Below, in pieces: positions 1 to 5,231 of a stretch of DNA of 9,066 nt. Position 1 is the first letter of the stretch. The number at the start of each line of letters is the position of its first letter. The stretch covers positions 1-9,066 of the forward strand of contig JACPVB010000132.1 in assembly GCA_016191985.1 (NCBI GenBank). Direction: 5' to 3'. The notes under the pieces were generated by a model. That model saw nothing but the letters and a program-made list of their open reading frames with translations. It ran no database searches and was not told the DNA's origin. A program made the translations under genes and the position numbers. The DNA comes from Chloroflexota bacterium. Lineage in GTDB: Bacteria > Chloroflexota > Anaerolineae > Anaerolineales > Villigracilaceae.

Positions 1-2
1 AG

Positions 3-44
3 ATCGCGCCTGAGTTGGACCTGGTGGGGAATCTTCCGCAATAA
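3..44 (+). CDS. Possible 3' end of an upstream gene (partial)
   Basis: One frame stays open from the left edge and ends with a TAA at 42-44. It reads IAPELDLVGNLPQ, which has an ordinary protein-like composition. The stop lies two bases before the ATG of the VOC gene, the spacing expected of a co-transcribed pair. Thirteen residues are too few to name a family, and another frame is also open across this stretch, so this is tentative. Confidence 0.35.
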   Translation: MAPELDLVGNLPQ

Positions 45-46
45 CC

Positions 47-715
47 ATGTTCATCCGCCGCCTCGAAATCCTGACCCTGGACCTGGTCGCCCAAAAGGAA
101 TATTACGCCAGCCTTTTGGAGTTACCCGTCCGCCTCGAAGGTGATTCCCTGTTTGTGCAGGCAGGCAAAACGGACCTGGTCTTCACGCAAGCCCCCGTCC
201 ATTGGGTGGGACAATATCATTTCTGCTTCAACGTCCCCGAAAATAAATTTGAGCAGGCAAAAGCCTGGCTCTCGGCAAAGACATCCCTTTTGCAAGATGA
301 CAAGGGGAACGACGAATTCAAAAGCCCGACCTGGAATGCCACCTCCTTATATTTCAAAGACGCAGCAGGCAACATCCTTGAATTCATCGCCAGGCACGAC
401 CAGAAGAACGCGGTTGAAACCCCCTTCAACAGCGGACATATCCTGCAAGTCAGCGAGATCGGCCTGCCCTCAAAAGATGTGATTTCTTTTGCAAAAGAAC
501 TGTGCGAAAAATTGGGCGTCTCCGTTTACAAACAGGAACCGAACGAGACCTTCACCCCGATTGGCGATGAGGACGGCCTGCTCATCCTGCCGATTGAAAA
601 CCGCATTTGGTATCCGAACACCGGCGTCCCCGCGCGGATGCTGTCTGTAAAGGTGGATTTGGAAGTGAATGGGAAACAGTTCAAGTTGAGCGGTGTGCCG
701 TATGAAATTGTATGA
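47..715 (+). CDS. VOC (vicinal oxygen chelate / glyoxalase-fold) family protein
   Basis: This 222-residue protein has the layout of the vicinal oxygen chelate superfamily, whose members include glyoxalase I, ring-cleaving dioxygenases and many uncharacterised enzymes. Residues 1-30 form the first beta-alpha unit (RRLEILTLDLVAQKEYYASL). The YHFCFNV strand around 57-63 and the YFKDAAGNILEF strand at 102-113 match the usual end of a VOC module. A second, more divergent module begins near 131 (HILQVSEIGL). Plausible metal-ligand positions H58 and E112 are present, but the first-strand histidine of classical glyoxalases is replaced by isoleucine, so canonical glyoxalase I activity is doubtful. The substrate cannot be told. 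It is probably soluble, with no signal peptide or membrane segment. The ATG at 47 follows an apparent upstream stop by two bases, which supports translational coupling. The last 22 codons recur at 2091-2158 (see the repeat entries). Confidence 0.8.
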   Translation: MFIRRLEILTLDLVAQKEYYASLLELPVRLEGDSLFVQAGKTDLVFTQAPVHWVGQYHFCFNVPENKFEQAKAWLSAKTSLLQDDKGNDEFKSPTWNATSLYFKDAAGNILEFIARHDQKNAVETPFNSGHILQVSEIGLPSKDVISFAKELCEKLGVSVYKQEPNETFTPIGDEDGLLILPIENRIWYPNTGVPARMLSVKVDLEVNGKQFKLSGVPYEIV

Positions 716-735
716 CTCAAGTGGCGTATAAATTA
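648..735 (+). repeat. Direct repeat copy 1 (VOC gene 3' end plus downstream bases)
   Basis: This stretch aligns without gaps to 2091-2178. The first 63 bases are identical, and only three mismatches follow (711/2154, 717/2160 and 732/2175), giving 85 of 88 by eye. Copy 1 covers the last codons and stop of the VOC gene plus 20 bases beyond. Weaker similarity, 11 of 17, continues leftwards to about 631. The right end is sharp: from 736 onward the sequence is a DUF1232 gene on the other strand, unrelated to what follows copy 2. Confidence 0.93.
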
Positions 736-891
736 GTCAATGGGGCTGAAGGCGTAGGCCACCACGCAGGCCGTGAAAATCCGCGCGGTCCAGGGGACTC
801 TTGGGTCACGATATGCCAGATACAGGGCATAGACTTCCACCTTCAACTGTTTGGCGTGGTGTTTCCATGATTTGATGAATTGGAGGATCAT
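733..891 (-). pseudogene. Truncated DUF1232 (YkvA-like) gene
   Basis: Read on the minus strand from the ATG at 891, this gives 52 residues ending ALYLAYRDPRVPWTARIF...AYAFSPID. It matches the start of DUF1232, a small membrane-associated domain of unknown function whose hallmark continues as SPIDLIPDFIPVLGYLDD. The reading stops right after SPID, so the second half of the conserved motif is missing. The TAA (733-735) lies in the last three bases of direct repeat copy 1, so the gene was cut at the repeat junction. A longer frame starts at 936, but the 15 extra residues (MLLYCNPIPLQTER) do not look like the family, and the ATG at 891 is the better start. It is probably a non-functional relic, although a short peptide could still be made. 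Confidence 0.72.
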
Positions 892-903
892 AAGGCGTTC
901 CGT

Positions 904-931
904 TTGCAAGGGGATAGGGTTACAGTATAAA
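904..931 (+). promoter_or_regulatory. Predicted sigma-70-type promoter for the membrane protein gene
   Basis: TTGCAA (904-909) and TATAAA (926-931) are separated by 16 bases, close to the -35/-10 consensus. They lie just upstream of the good ribosome binding site and ATG of the gene at 960. It is predicted from sequence alone. Confidence 0.42.
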
Positions 932-959
932 AGCAAACAACAGCATCAGGAGATGGGCT

Positions 960-2045
960 ATGACTACAGAATCGGAACTCATGCAAAAGCGACAGGAAGT
1001 CAGGGAAGAAATCCTGGCCTTGAAAGATCAGATTCCATCTGCGTGGATATTTAATCGGTTGGGGAGAGCATTCACCCCCGGAAGTGCAGGATATTGGTTA
1101 TCCAATATCTTATGGCTGCATATTATTCTTGCAGGCTCTCCATTCTTACTGGGCCTTGTATTGAGGGAAACCGAAAAACTAATTTCTCTTTGGGTTGGGG
1201 GGATGCTCGCCACAGAGGGCGTCATCTTCGCCATTGTCATGAGCCATTTTGCCGTTCAAAGCATTTTGGATGACACTGCCAATAAAGTTGTTGAAAAAAT
1301 CAACAATGTTGGCGATCTTTCGAAACTGCTTTTTTGGTTCAAATACACGTGGTCTGCACCCTATATTCTTTACTTTGCTTTGCCGTATTGTTTATTGTGG
1401 GCGTTGCTGGGAACAGTAAGTAACAGCGCTTTCATACAAGAATTTACCGGGTTCGGGTTCATCCTTTGGAGTATCCTGGATGGTTTGCTGGCCGGCGTGG
1501 TGTGTCATGTTTATTTTTGGACATGTTACCTGGCTTTTAGAATGAAAACACACCAGTATGAAATGAACGCCTTTTCTCCAGCGGATTCCGAGATCGTCAA
1601 TGACATTTCCGAAATGCTTACCAGGACGATCTATATGCTGGCCACAATAAGCGCCTATGTGACCTTGGTTAGCACATCGAAGTTGGTTGCTCCTCAAAAT
1701 AGAGCCATCTTTTCTTTTCCAATTTTAGTGATCGCCTGGACCATAATCATTGTTCAATTCCTGCTTACCCGCTCTACGCTTCGAGCGATCACCAACCGCG
1801 AAAAATGGAAGACACTCAACCGGATTCAATCAAAAATCAATGCGCTGGAGGCGGCTGGCGACCTATCCGATAAGGATACGGCGGAACGCCTTCTCCGCCT
1901 GGCGGATATCCATAAGCAAATTATGGCGTCGAAAACAAGCACCTTTGATTTGAAATCTGTATCGACCTTGTTCAGCCAACTCATGCTGCCACTGCTCGGT
2001 ATATTGCTGGGAAATCTCGATAAATTATCAACCTTTTTGCCGTGA
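960..2045 (+). CDS. Multi-pass membrane protein of unknown function
   Basis: I do not recognise this 361-residue protein. It begins with a charged, helical cytoplasmic-looking segment (residues 1-30, TESELMQKRQEVREEI). About seven hydrophobic stretches follow, at roughly 46-68, 77-99, 133-153, 164-192, 224-244, 250-269 and 335-352. Between the last two lies a charged helical region (275-323, REKWKTLNRIQSKINALEAA) that could form a coiled coil. There is no signal peptidase motif and no catalytic or transporter signature that I can name, so channel, sensor or scaffold roles are all open. The start is well supported: AGGAGA at 948-953 lies six bases before the ATG, with a promoter-like pair above it. 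The gene sits between the two copies of the 88-base repeat, next to the cut DUF1232 gene, and so belongs to a relocated or duplicated segment. Confidence 0.85.
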   Translation: MTTESELMQKRQEVREEILALKDQIPSAWIFNRLGRAFTPGSAGYWLSNILWLHIILAGSPFLLGLVLRETEKLISLWVGGMLATEGVIFAIVMSHFAVQSILDDTANKVVEKINNVGDLSKLLFWFKYTWSAPYILYFALPYCLLWALLGTVSNSAFIQEFTGFGFILWSILDGLLAGVVCHVYFWTCYLAFRMKTHQYEMNAFSPADSEIVNDISEMLTRTIYMLATISAYVTLVSTSKLVAPQNRAIFSFPILVIAWTIIIVQFLLTRSTLRAITNREKWKTLNRIQSKINALEAAGDLSDKDTAERLLRLADIHKQIMASKTSTFDLKSVSTLFSQLMLPLLGILLGNLDKLSTFLP

Positions 2046-2073
2046 CAACCAAAGACCCCAGTCACATCACGAG

Positions 2074-2158
2074 CGTGCAGAGGTTGTCCATAAAGGTGGA
2101 TTTGGAAGTGAATGGGAAACAGTTCAAGTTGAGCGGTGTGCCGTATGAAATTGCATGA
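2074..2158 (+). pseudogene. Remnant of the 3' end of a second VOC gene
   Basis: In the frame ending at the TGA of 2156-2158 the sequence reads VQRLSIKVDLEVNGKQFKLS and then GVPYEIA. This parallels PARMLSVKVDLEVNGKQFKLSG at the end of the VOC gene at 47-715. Its left part (2074-2090) shows mostly synonymous or conservative differences from the intact gene, as expected of a paralogue, and the right part is identical. No VOC sequence lies upstream of about 2074, where the membrane protein gene ends 28 bases earlier. It is therefore an orphaned tail with no start and no expected product. Confidence 0.7.
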
Positions 2159-2178
2159 CCCAAGTGGCGTATAATTTA
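2091..2178 (+). repeat. Direct repeat copy 2
   Basis: This is the second copy of the 88-base repeat at 648-735, offset by 1443 bases. It carries the orphaned VOC gene tail and the short AT-rich stretch after it. It lies directly upstream of the nucleotidyltransferase antitoxin gene, so the duplicated DNA provides that gene's leader. One of its three differences from copy 1 (2175) turns TATAAA into TATAAT. Confidence 0.93.
2170..2175 (+). promoter_or_regulatory. Possible -10 box for the HEPN/MNT operon
   Basis: A perfect TATAAT lies 19 bases before the ATG of the antitoxin gene. No convincing -35 box is found 16-18 bases upstream (the region reads GAAATT), so this is a weak prediction. If real, the transcript would have a very short leader, and the promoter would have been created within the repeated segment. 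Confidence 0.28.
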
Positions 2179-2194
2179 CCCAACAGGTTGTGTT

Positions 2195-2518
2195 ATGTCC
2201 AGAACGATCCGAAAAATCCTGCGCGAACTAAAAAAGGGACTGGTCCAAATCTACGGCGACCAGTTGAAAGCCGTGTACCTCTTCGGCTCGTTCGCGCGCG
2301 GGGAGGGAAAGCTCCCCGATTCGGATATTGATGTGATGGTTGTATTGAATGGGGAATTCAATTACAGGGAAGCGCAAAAGCGTTCGATTGATTTTGTAGC
2401 CTCATTATGCCTGGAACATGACGTGGTCATCACCCGCAAATTTGCATCCGACAGGGAATATTCCGAAAGCAAGATGCCTTTGTTCCTGAATATTCGAGCA
2501 GAGGGTACGGCGATATGA
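2195..2518 (+). CDS. MNT-type nucleotidyltransferase, probable antitoxin (MntA-like)
   Basis: This is a 107-residue minimal nucleotidyltransferase of the polymerase-beta fold. The signature GSFARGEGKLPDSDID spans residues 31-46, giving G31-S32 and the metal-binding pair D44 and D46. D76 in LEHDVVI is the likely third carboxylate. The gap between GS and DxD is eleven residues, one more than the GSx10DxD usually quoted for MntA. In the type VII toxin-antitoxin family, such proteins neutralise a partner HEPN toxin by adding AMP to a tyrosine near its active site. That activity here is inferred from the intact motifs and the neighbour. The ATG at 2195 is preceded by a weak AGG. The stop overlaps the HEPN gene start (ATGA, 2515-2518), so the two are almost certainly one operon. 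Antitoxin before toxin is an order found in this family. Confidence 0.87.
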   Translation: MSRTIRKILRELKKGLVQIYGDQLKAVYLFGSFARGEGKLPDSDIDVMVVLNGEFNYREAQKRSIDFVASLCLEHDVVITRKFASDREYSESKMPLFLNIRAEGTAI

Positions 2519-2895
2519 TTTCTCCTGAAATTCAGCAGATTCTCAACTATGCGGACGAAAGCCATGAAGCCGCCAAAGTTTTGATTAAAGGTGGTTTCAT
2601 TGGGTTTTCCGCGGCGCAATCCTATTACACAATGTTTTATCTGGTCGAGGCCCTGTTGCTTTCCAAAGGGTTGAAATACTCAAGCCACTCAGCGGTCATT
2701 GCCGCCTACGGAAAAGAATTTTCCAAAACTGGCCTGCTTGACTCGAAATTTCATCGTCGCCTTATCGAAGCAGAAGAACGACGGGAAGATGGACATTATG
2801 GGACAAGTAAGAACATTTCGGATAAGGATGCGCTGGAGTCGTTTGAATGGGCGGAGGAATTCATACAGGCGGTAAAAGAATATTTCGGCGTGTAA
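2515..2895 (+). CDS. HEPN-domain protein, probable ribonuclease toxin (HepT-like)
   Basis: This 126-residue all-helical protein belongs to the HEPN superfamily. The YYTMFYLVEALLLSKG stretch (37-52) and the segment after it match the helix layout of HEPN partners of nucleotidyltransferases. The catalytic motif Rx4HY is present as R89, H94 and Y95 in RREDGHY. In characterised HepT toxins the arginine and histidine are needed for RNA cleavage and the tyrosine is the site AMPylated by the MNT antitoxin, so all the residues required for a working pair are here. Translation is coupled: the ATG overlaps the antitoxin stop, and GAGGG at 2501-2505 serves as a ribosome binding site inside the antitoxin gene. 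The target RNA cannot be predicted. Such modules act in plasmid or genome maintenance and in phage defence. A non-toxic helper role is possible but less likely with the motif intact. Confidence 0.87.
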   Translation: MISPEIQQILNYADESHEAAKVLIKGGFIGFSAAQSYYTMFYLVEALLLSKGLKYSSHSAVIAAYGKEFSKTGLLDSKFHRRLIEAEERREDGHYGTSKNISDKDALESFEWAEEFIQAVKEYFGV

Positions 2896-2928
2896 ATTTA
2901 CAGGATGCAACAAGGGAAAGGATACATC

Positions 2929-3072
2929 ATGGCAGATTCAAAAACCTACATCGTCAATGACCAGCCCACCGACAAAGACGCGCTTGATTTCACGCCCTAT
3001 GTCGAAACCCTCGCGGACATTATTCAAACAAGCAATACGTCGCTGACCATCGGCGAGTGGGGATTTGAGTGA
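2929..3072 (+). pseudogene. N-terminal remnant of a KAP-type P-loop NTPase
   Basis: A 47-codon frame starts at the ATG of 2929, has a good AAGGA ribosome binding site and begins 33 bases after the HEPN stop. It contains DALDFTPYVETLADIIQT (residues 18-35), then LTIGEWGFE and a TGA. In KAP-family P-loop ATPases this opening leads into a strand and P-loop like TIGVFGEWGSGKTSL. Here EWG is still visible, but the SGKT of Walker A is absent and the frame ends two codons later. The three residues between TIG and EWG also seem to be missing. This is therefore the 5' end of a NTPase gene destroyed by a rearrangement at about 3063, immediately before the AT-rich ATPase gene on the other strand. It may still be translated with the HEPN/MNT operon, but it cannot bind ATP. 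Confidence 0.68.
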
Positions 3073-3084
3073 CTGCAAAACTTT

Positions 3085-5091
3085 TTACAGCCAATTTTCC
3101 AACATCGATTCAAGCTTCTTAAAATATAATCTCAATTCGGAAAAGTCATCATCAGATATATGATTAGAGTGCGCATCTTTTCTAAGGGTATTAATTTCAT
3201 CAAGCATAAAGGCGAGTTTGTTTTTATCTATTTCGAATATATTTTTAAAGACTTCCCATTCTCGATTTATTATGTTGACTAAGTCCAAAAAATAGAGCGG
3301 GCTTGACCCTGGTTCAAGAATTTCGTCGACATCTTTTGATGCTAATGCAATTCTACGATTTTCAGGCAATGAGCTAAGTAGCTTCTGTAATGCTTCCTTT
3401 TTTCCATACTTTGACTTAAGTTGATTTCGGATAATTTTTCGTAAATCTTGTTCTAACGAAATACGACGTTCGTTTATTTCCTGCAATTTCTTCTCAGGAG
3501 TGATTTCCTGCTTCTCATATTTATGTTTTTGAATCAGATATTCCTTTACACTCTCAATATTGAACGAATAACCATTGTTACTCTTATTTATCAAACCATA
3601 ACCAATTAAATGATTGGTGTAATAGTTTCCTTCTTTTGCAAATGCGTCAAAAACAGACATATCATTGTTCGCCAAAAACATCAACATATCGTATTCATCT
3701 TTATACCATTCCCTTAATACTTGAATAACCATATCTACATAATGCTTTGCATCCATCAAAAACTGTGTTTTAGCTTTTTCGTAAAGAGCTTTATCAACAA
3801 CAACTGGTCTGTCACCTATTGCCAATGAATTAATGATGCTACAAAATTGTCTAATTAAGAATGGATGACCGCCAAAATCCTCTGTCAATTTGCCAAAGAT
3901 GATTTCGTCAAATTTGAGACCCATATATTTACCAAGCTTTCTAATCATCTCTCGCGTTTTTGCAACATCGAAGCTTGGCACATACTGAAATGGTATAGAG
4001 CTAAACAAAGGATTATCGTGAAGGCCAAACATCGGCGTCTCTACACAATAAGGGTTTGTTCCTACCAACATGTAAGTAAAAACATTGGAGTGCTTTTGAA
4101 AGAAAAATCTTAAAGTTTGCCAAAAATAAACAAAATCGTCTCCCTCACGCCAATGTACAGACGAGCCTGTTTTTGGGGAAATACGTTCTATTTCGTCAAA
4201 AATCAGCAAAGTTAATTGCTTATGACTCTCGAAAATGCCCAACATATCTCTTTCAAATAAAGCCGCAGCTCGTTTTTCTGTGTAATTTTTTGAATTTGAA
4301 ATTTCGTAACTAGTGTTGTATTTTTCTTTGAATATTTGAGCAACTACGTGCAACAATTCATTCCAACGCAACATATGGACAGATGGGCTTTCGCAATCAA
4401 TATTAATCGTCTGTCCCTCATGGGTCGCCATAAATCTTTCGATAGCAAATATTATGGATGTTTTGCCACTTTTTCTCAAGCCAAACAATGCAGTATGCTC
4501 TTCTGATCGATGCCTATTAACAATGTCTTGGATCAATTCGCTTCTGCCAAAAAAATACAAATCTTTCTTTAGTGGTGATAGGAAGGAAAACAAATCTCTT
4601 GTATAAAAATGTTTTCTAAAACGATTCCTTATAAAATAATCATCATATTGCTGCGATAACTCTGAATAGCTAAACGGGATGACTATAGGTTGTTCTGGAT
4701 CCACCTTCAACAATGAAACGATTTTTTCTTCGATCTTTTCATCTTTACTAATCAAAACCCTACAGACGTTTTCTAGCCGCAAGTTAGGAATTTGATTCGC
4801 TGCATGCTCAAAAGCATCTAAAGTTCTAGGCTCAAAACTTTCGTAAGAACTAAAAACGCAAAGGATTTCTCTTTCAATGTTGAACATTTCGGAAAAAATC
4901 AGGGTTGGTTTCATTAAAAAATAACGGTATTTAGAAAGCCCAATAGCAACCTCGCTCCCGCTATTGGTTAAATACCATTCACGCCCCAACCTTTTCAACA
5001 TTTCTTGTTCTTCATTTTGAAATTTATCAAAATGAAATAATTTATGAAAACCAGGAGTTGTTTGTTTTTTATCGGTTTGGTCGTTTAACAT
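3085..5091 (-). CDS. Candidate defence ATPase: AAA/STAND-like P-loop ATPase with C-terminal Swt1-like HEPN domain
   Basis: This 668-residue protein has at least three parts. Residues about 45-175 are an unrecognised alpha/beta region with strands such as REILCVF and PIVIPF. Residues about 180-420 form a P-loop ATPase: FGR at 181-183, Walker A GLRKSGKT at 204-211, Walker B LLIFDEIERI (295-304, D299, E300), a sensor-like MLVGTNP at 341-347 and GGHPFLIRQF at 407-416, as in STAND/ORC-like ATPases. A winged-helix-like segment follows (about 450-520). Residues 540-668 are helical, with YFLDLVNIINREWEVFKNIF and LRKDAH at 636-641, resembling Swt1-like HEPN domains. R637 and H641 give an Rx3H motif, slightly shorter than the classical Rx4-6H. 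I infer an ATP-controlled RNase that may sense infection. No transmembrane segment is apparent. The start is supported by GGGAG seven bases upstream. The gene is much richer in A and T than its flanks, points against the broken KAP gene, and looks horizontally acquired. Confidence 0.82.
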   Translation of the reverse strand: MLNDQTDKKQTTPGFHKLFHFDKFQNEEQEMLKRLGREWYLTNSGSEVAIGLSKYRYFLMKPTLIFSEMFNIEREILCVFSSYESFEPRTLDAFEHAANQIPNLRLENVCRVLISKDEKIEEKIVSLLKVDPEQPIVIPFSYSELSQQYDDYFIRNRFRKHFYTRDLFSFLSPLKKDLYFFGRSELIQDIVNRHRSEEHTALFGLRKSGKTSIIFAIERFMATHEGQTINIDCESPSVHMLRWNELLHVVAQIFKEKYNTSYEISNSKNYTEKRAAALFERDMLGIFESHKQLTLLIFDEIERISPKTGSSVHWREGDDFVYFWQTLRFFFQKHSNVFTYMLVGTNPYCVETPMFGLHDNPLFSSIPFQYVPSFDVAKTREMIRKLGKYMGLKFDEIIFGKLTEDFGGHPFLIRQFCSIINSLAIGDRPVVVDKALYEKAKTQFLMDAKHYVDMVIQVLREWYKDEYDMLMFLANNDMSVFDAFAKEGNYYTNHLIGYGLINKSNNGYSFNIESVKEYLIQKHKYEKQEITPEKKLQEINERRISLEQDLRKIIRNQLKSKYGKKEALQKLLSSLPENRRIALASKDVDEILEPGSSPLYFLDLVNIINREWEVFKNIFEIDKNKLAFMLDEINTLRKDAHSNHISDDDFSELRLYFKKLESMLENWL

Positions 5092-5125
5092 ATTATTACT
5101 CCCATTGATAAGTTACTGAACCTCA

Positions 5126-5154
5126 ATAATTAATCAATCATTTGAGATCGCCAA
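5126..5154 (-). promoter_or_regulatory. Weak predicted promoter for the ATPase gene
   Basis: On the minus strand TTGGCG (5154-5149) and AATTAT (5131-5126) are spaced by 17 bases and lie 35 bases before the ATG at 5091. Each box matches the consensus at only four of six positions in very AT-rich DNA, so chance is a serious alternative. Confidence 0.25.
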
Positions 5155-5184
5155 ATAAAATCTTATTTATTTTACAACATATAT

Positions 5185-5213
5185 AAAAAAACATCCGAGT
5201 TCTTTAAACTCAG
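5185..5213 (-). terminator. Intrinsic terminator of gyrA
   Basis: Read on the minus strand, CTGAGTT and AACTCGG (5213-5195) form a seven-pair stem (one T-G wobble) around the loop TAAAG. After three bases comes a run of seven T residues (5191-5185). It begins 18 bases after the gyrA stop and so fits a rho-independent terminator that also shields the ATPase gene from read-through. The stem is modest in GC content. Confidence 0.62.
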
Positions 5214-5231
5214 ATATTTTATGATGCAAAT

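Noticed and set aside
892..936. Earlier start for the DUF1232 fragment
   Set aside because: The 15 added residues are unlike the family and overlap the predicted promoter of the divergent membrane protein gene.
736..2090. Segment between the direct repeats as an insertion sequence or transposon
   Set aside because: There is no transposase and no terminal inverted repeats, and one edge is a cut gene. Duplication or recombination fits better.
3073..3090. Small hairpin CTGCAAAACTTTTTACAG at the 3' end of the ATPase gene as a terminator
   Set aside because: The stem is weak and mostly A-T, the loop is only about two bases, and no T-run follows on the minus strand.
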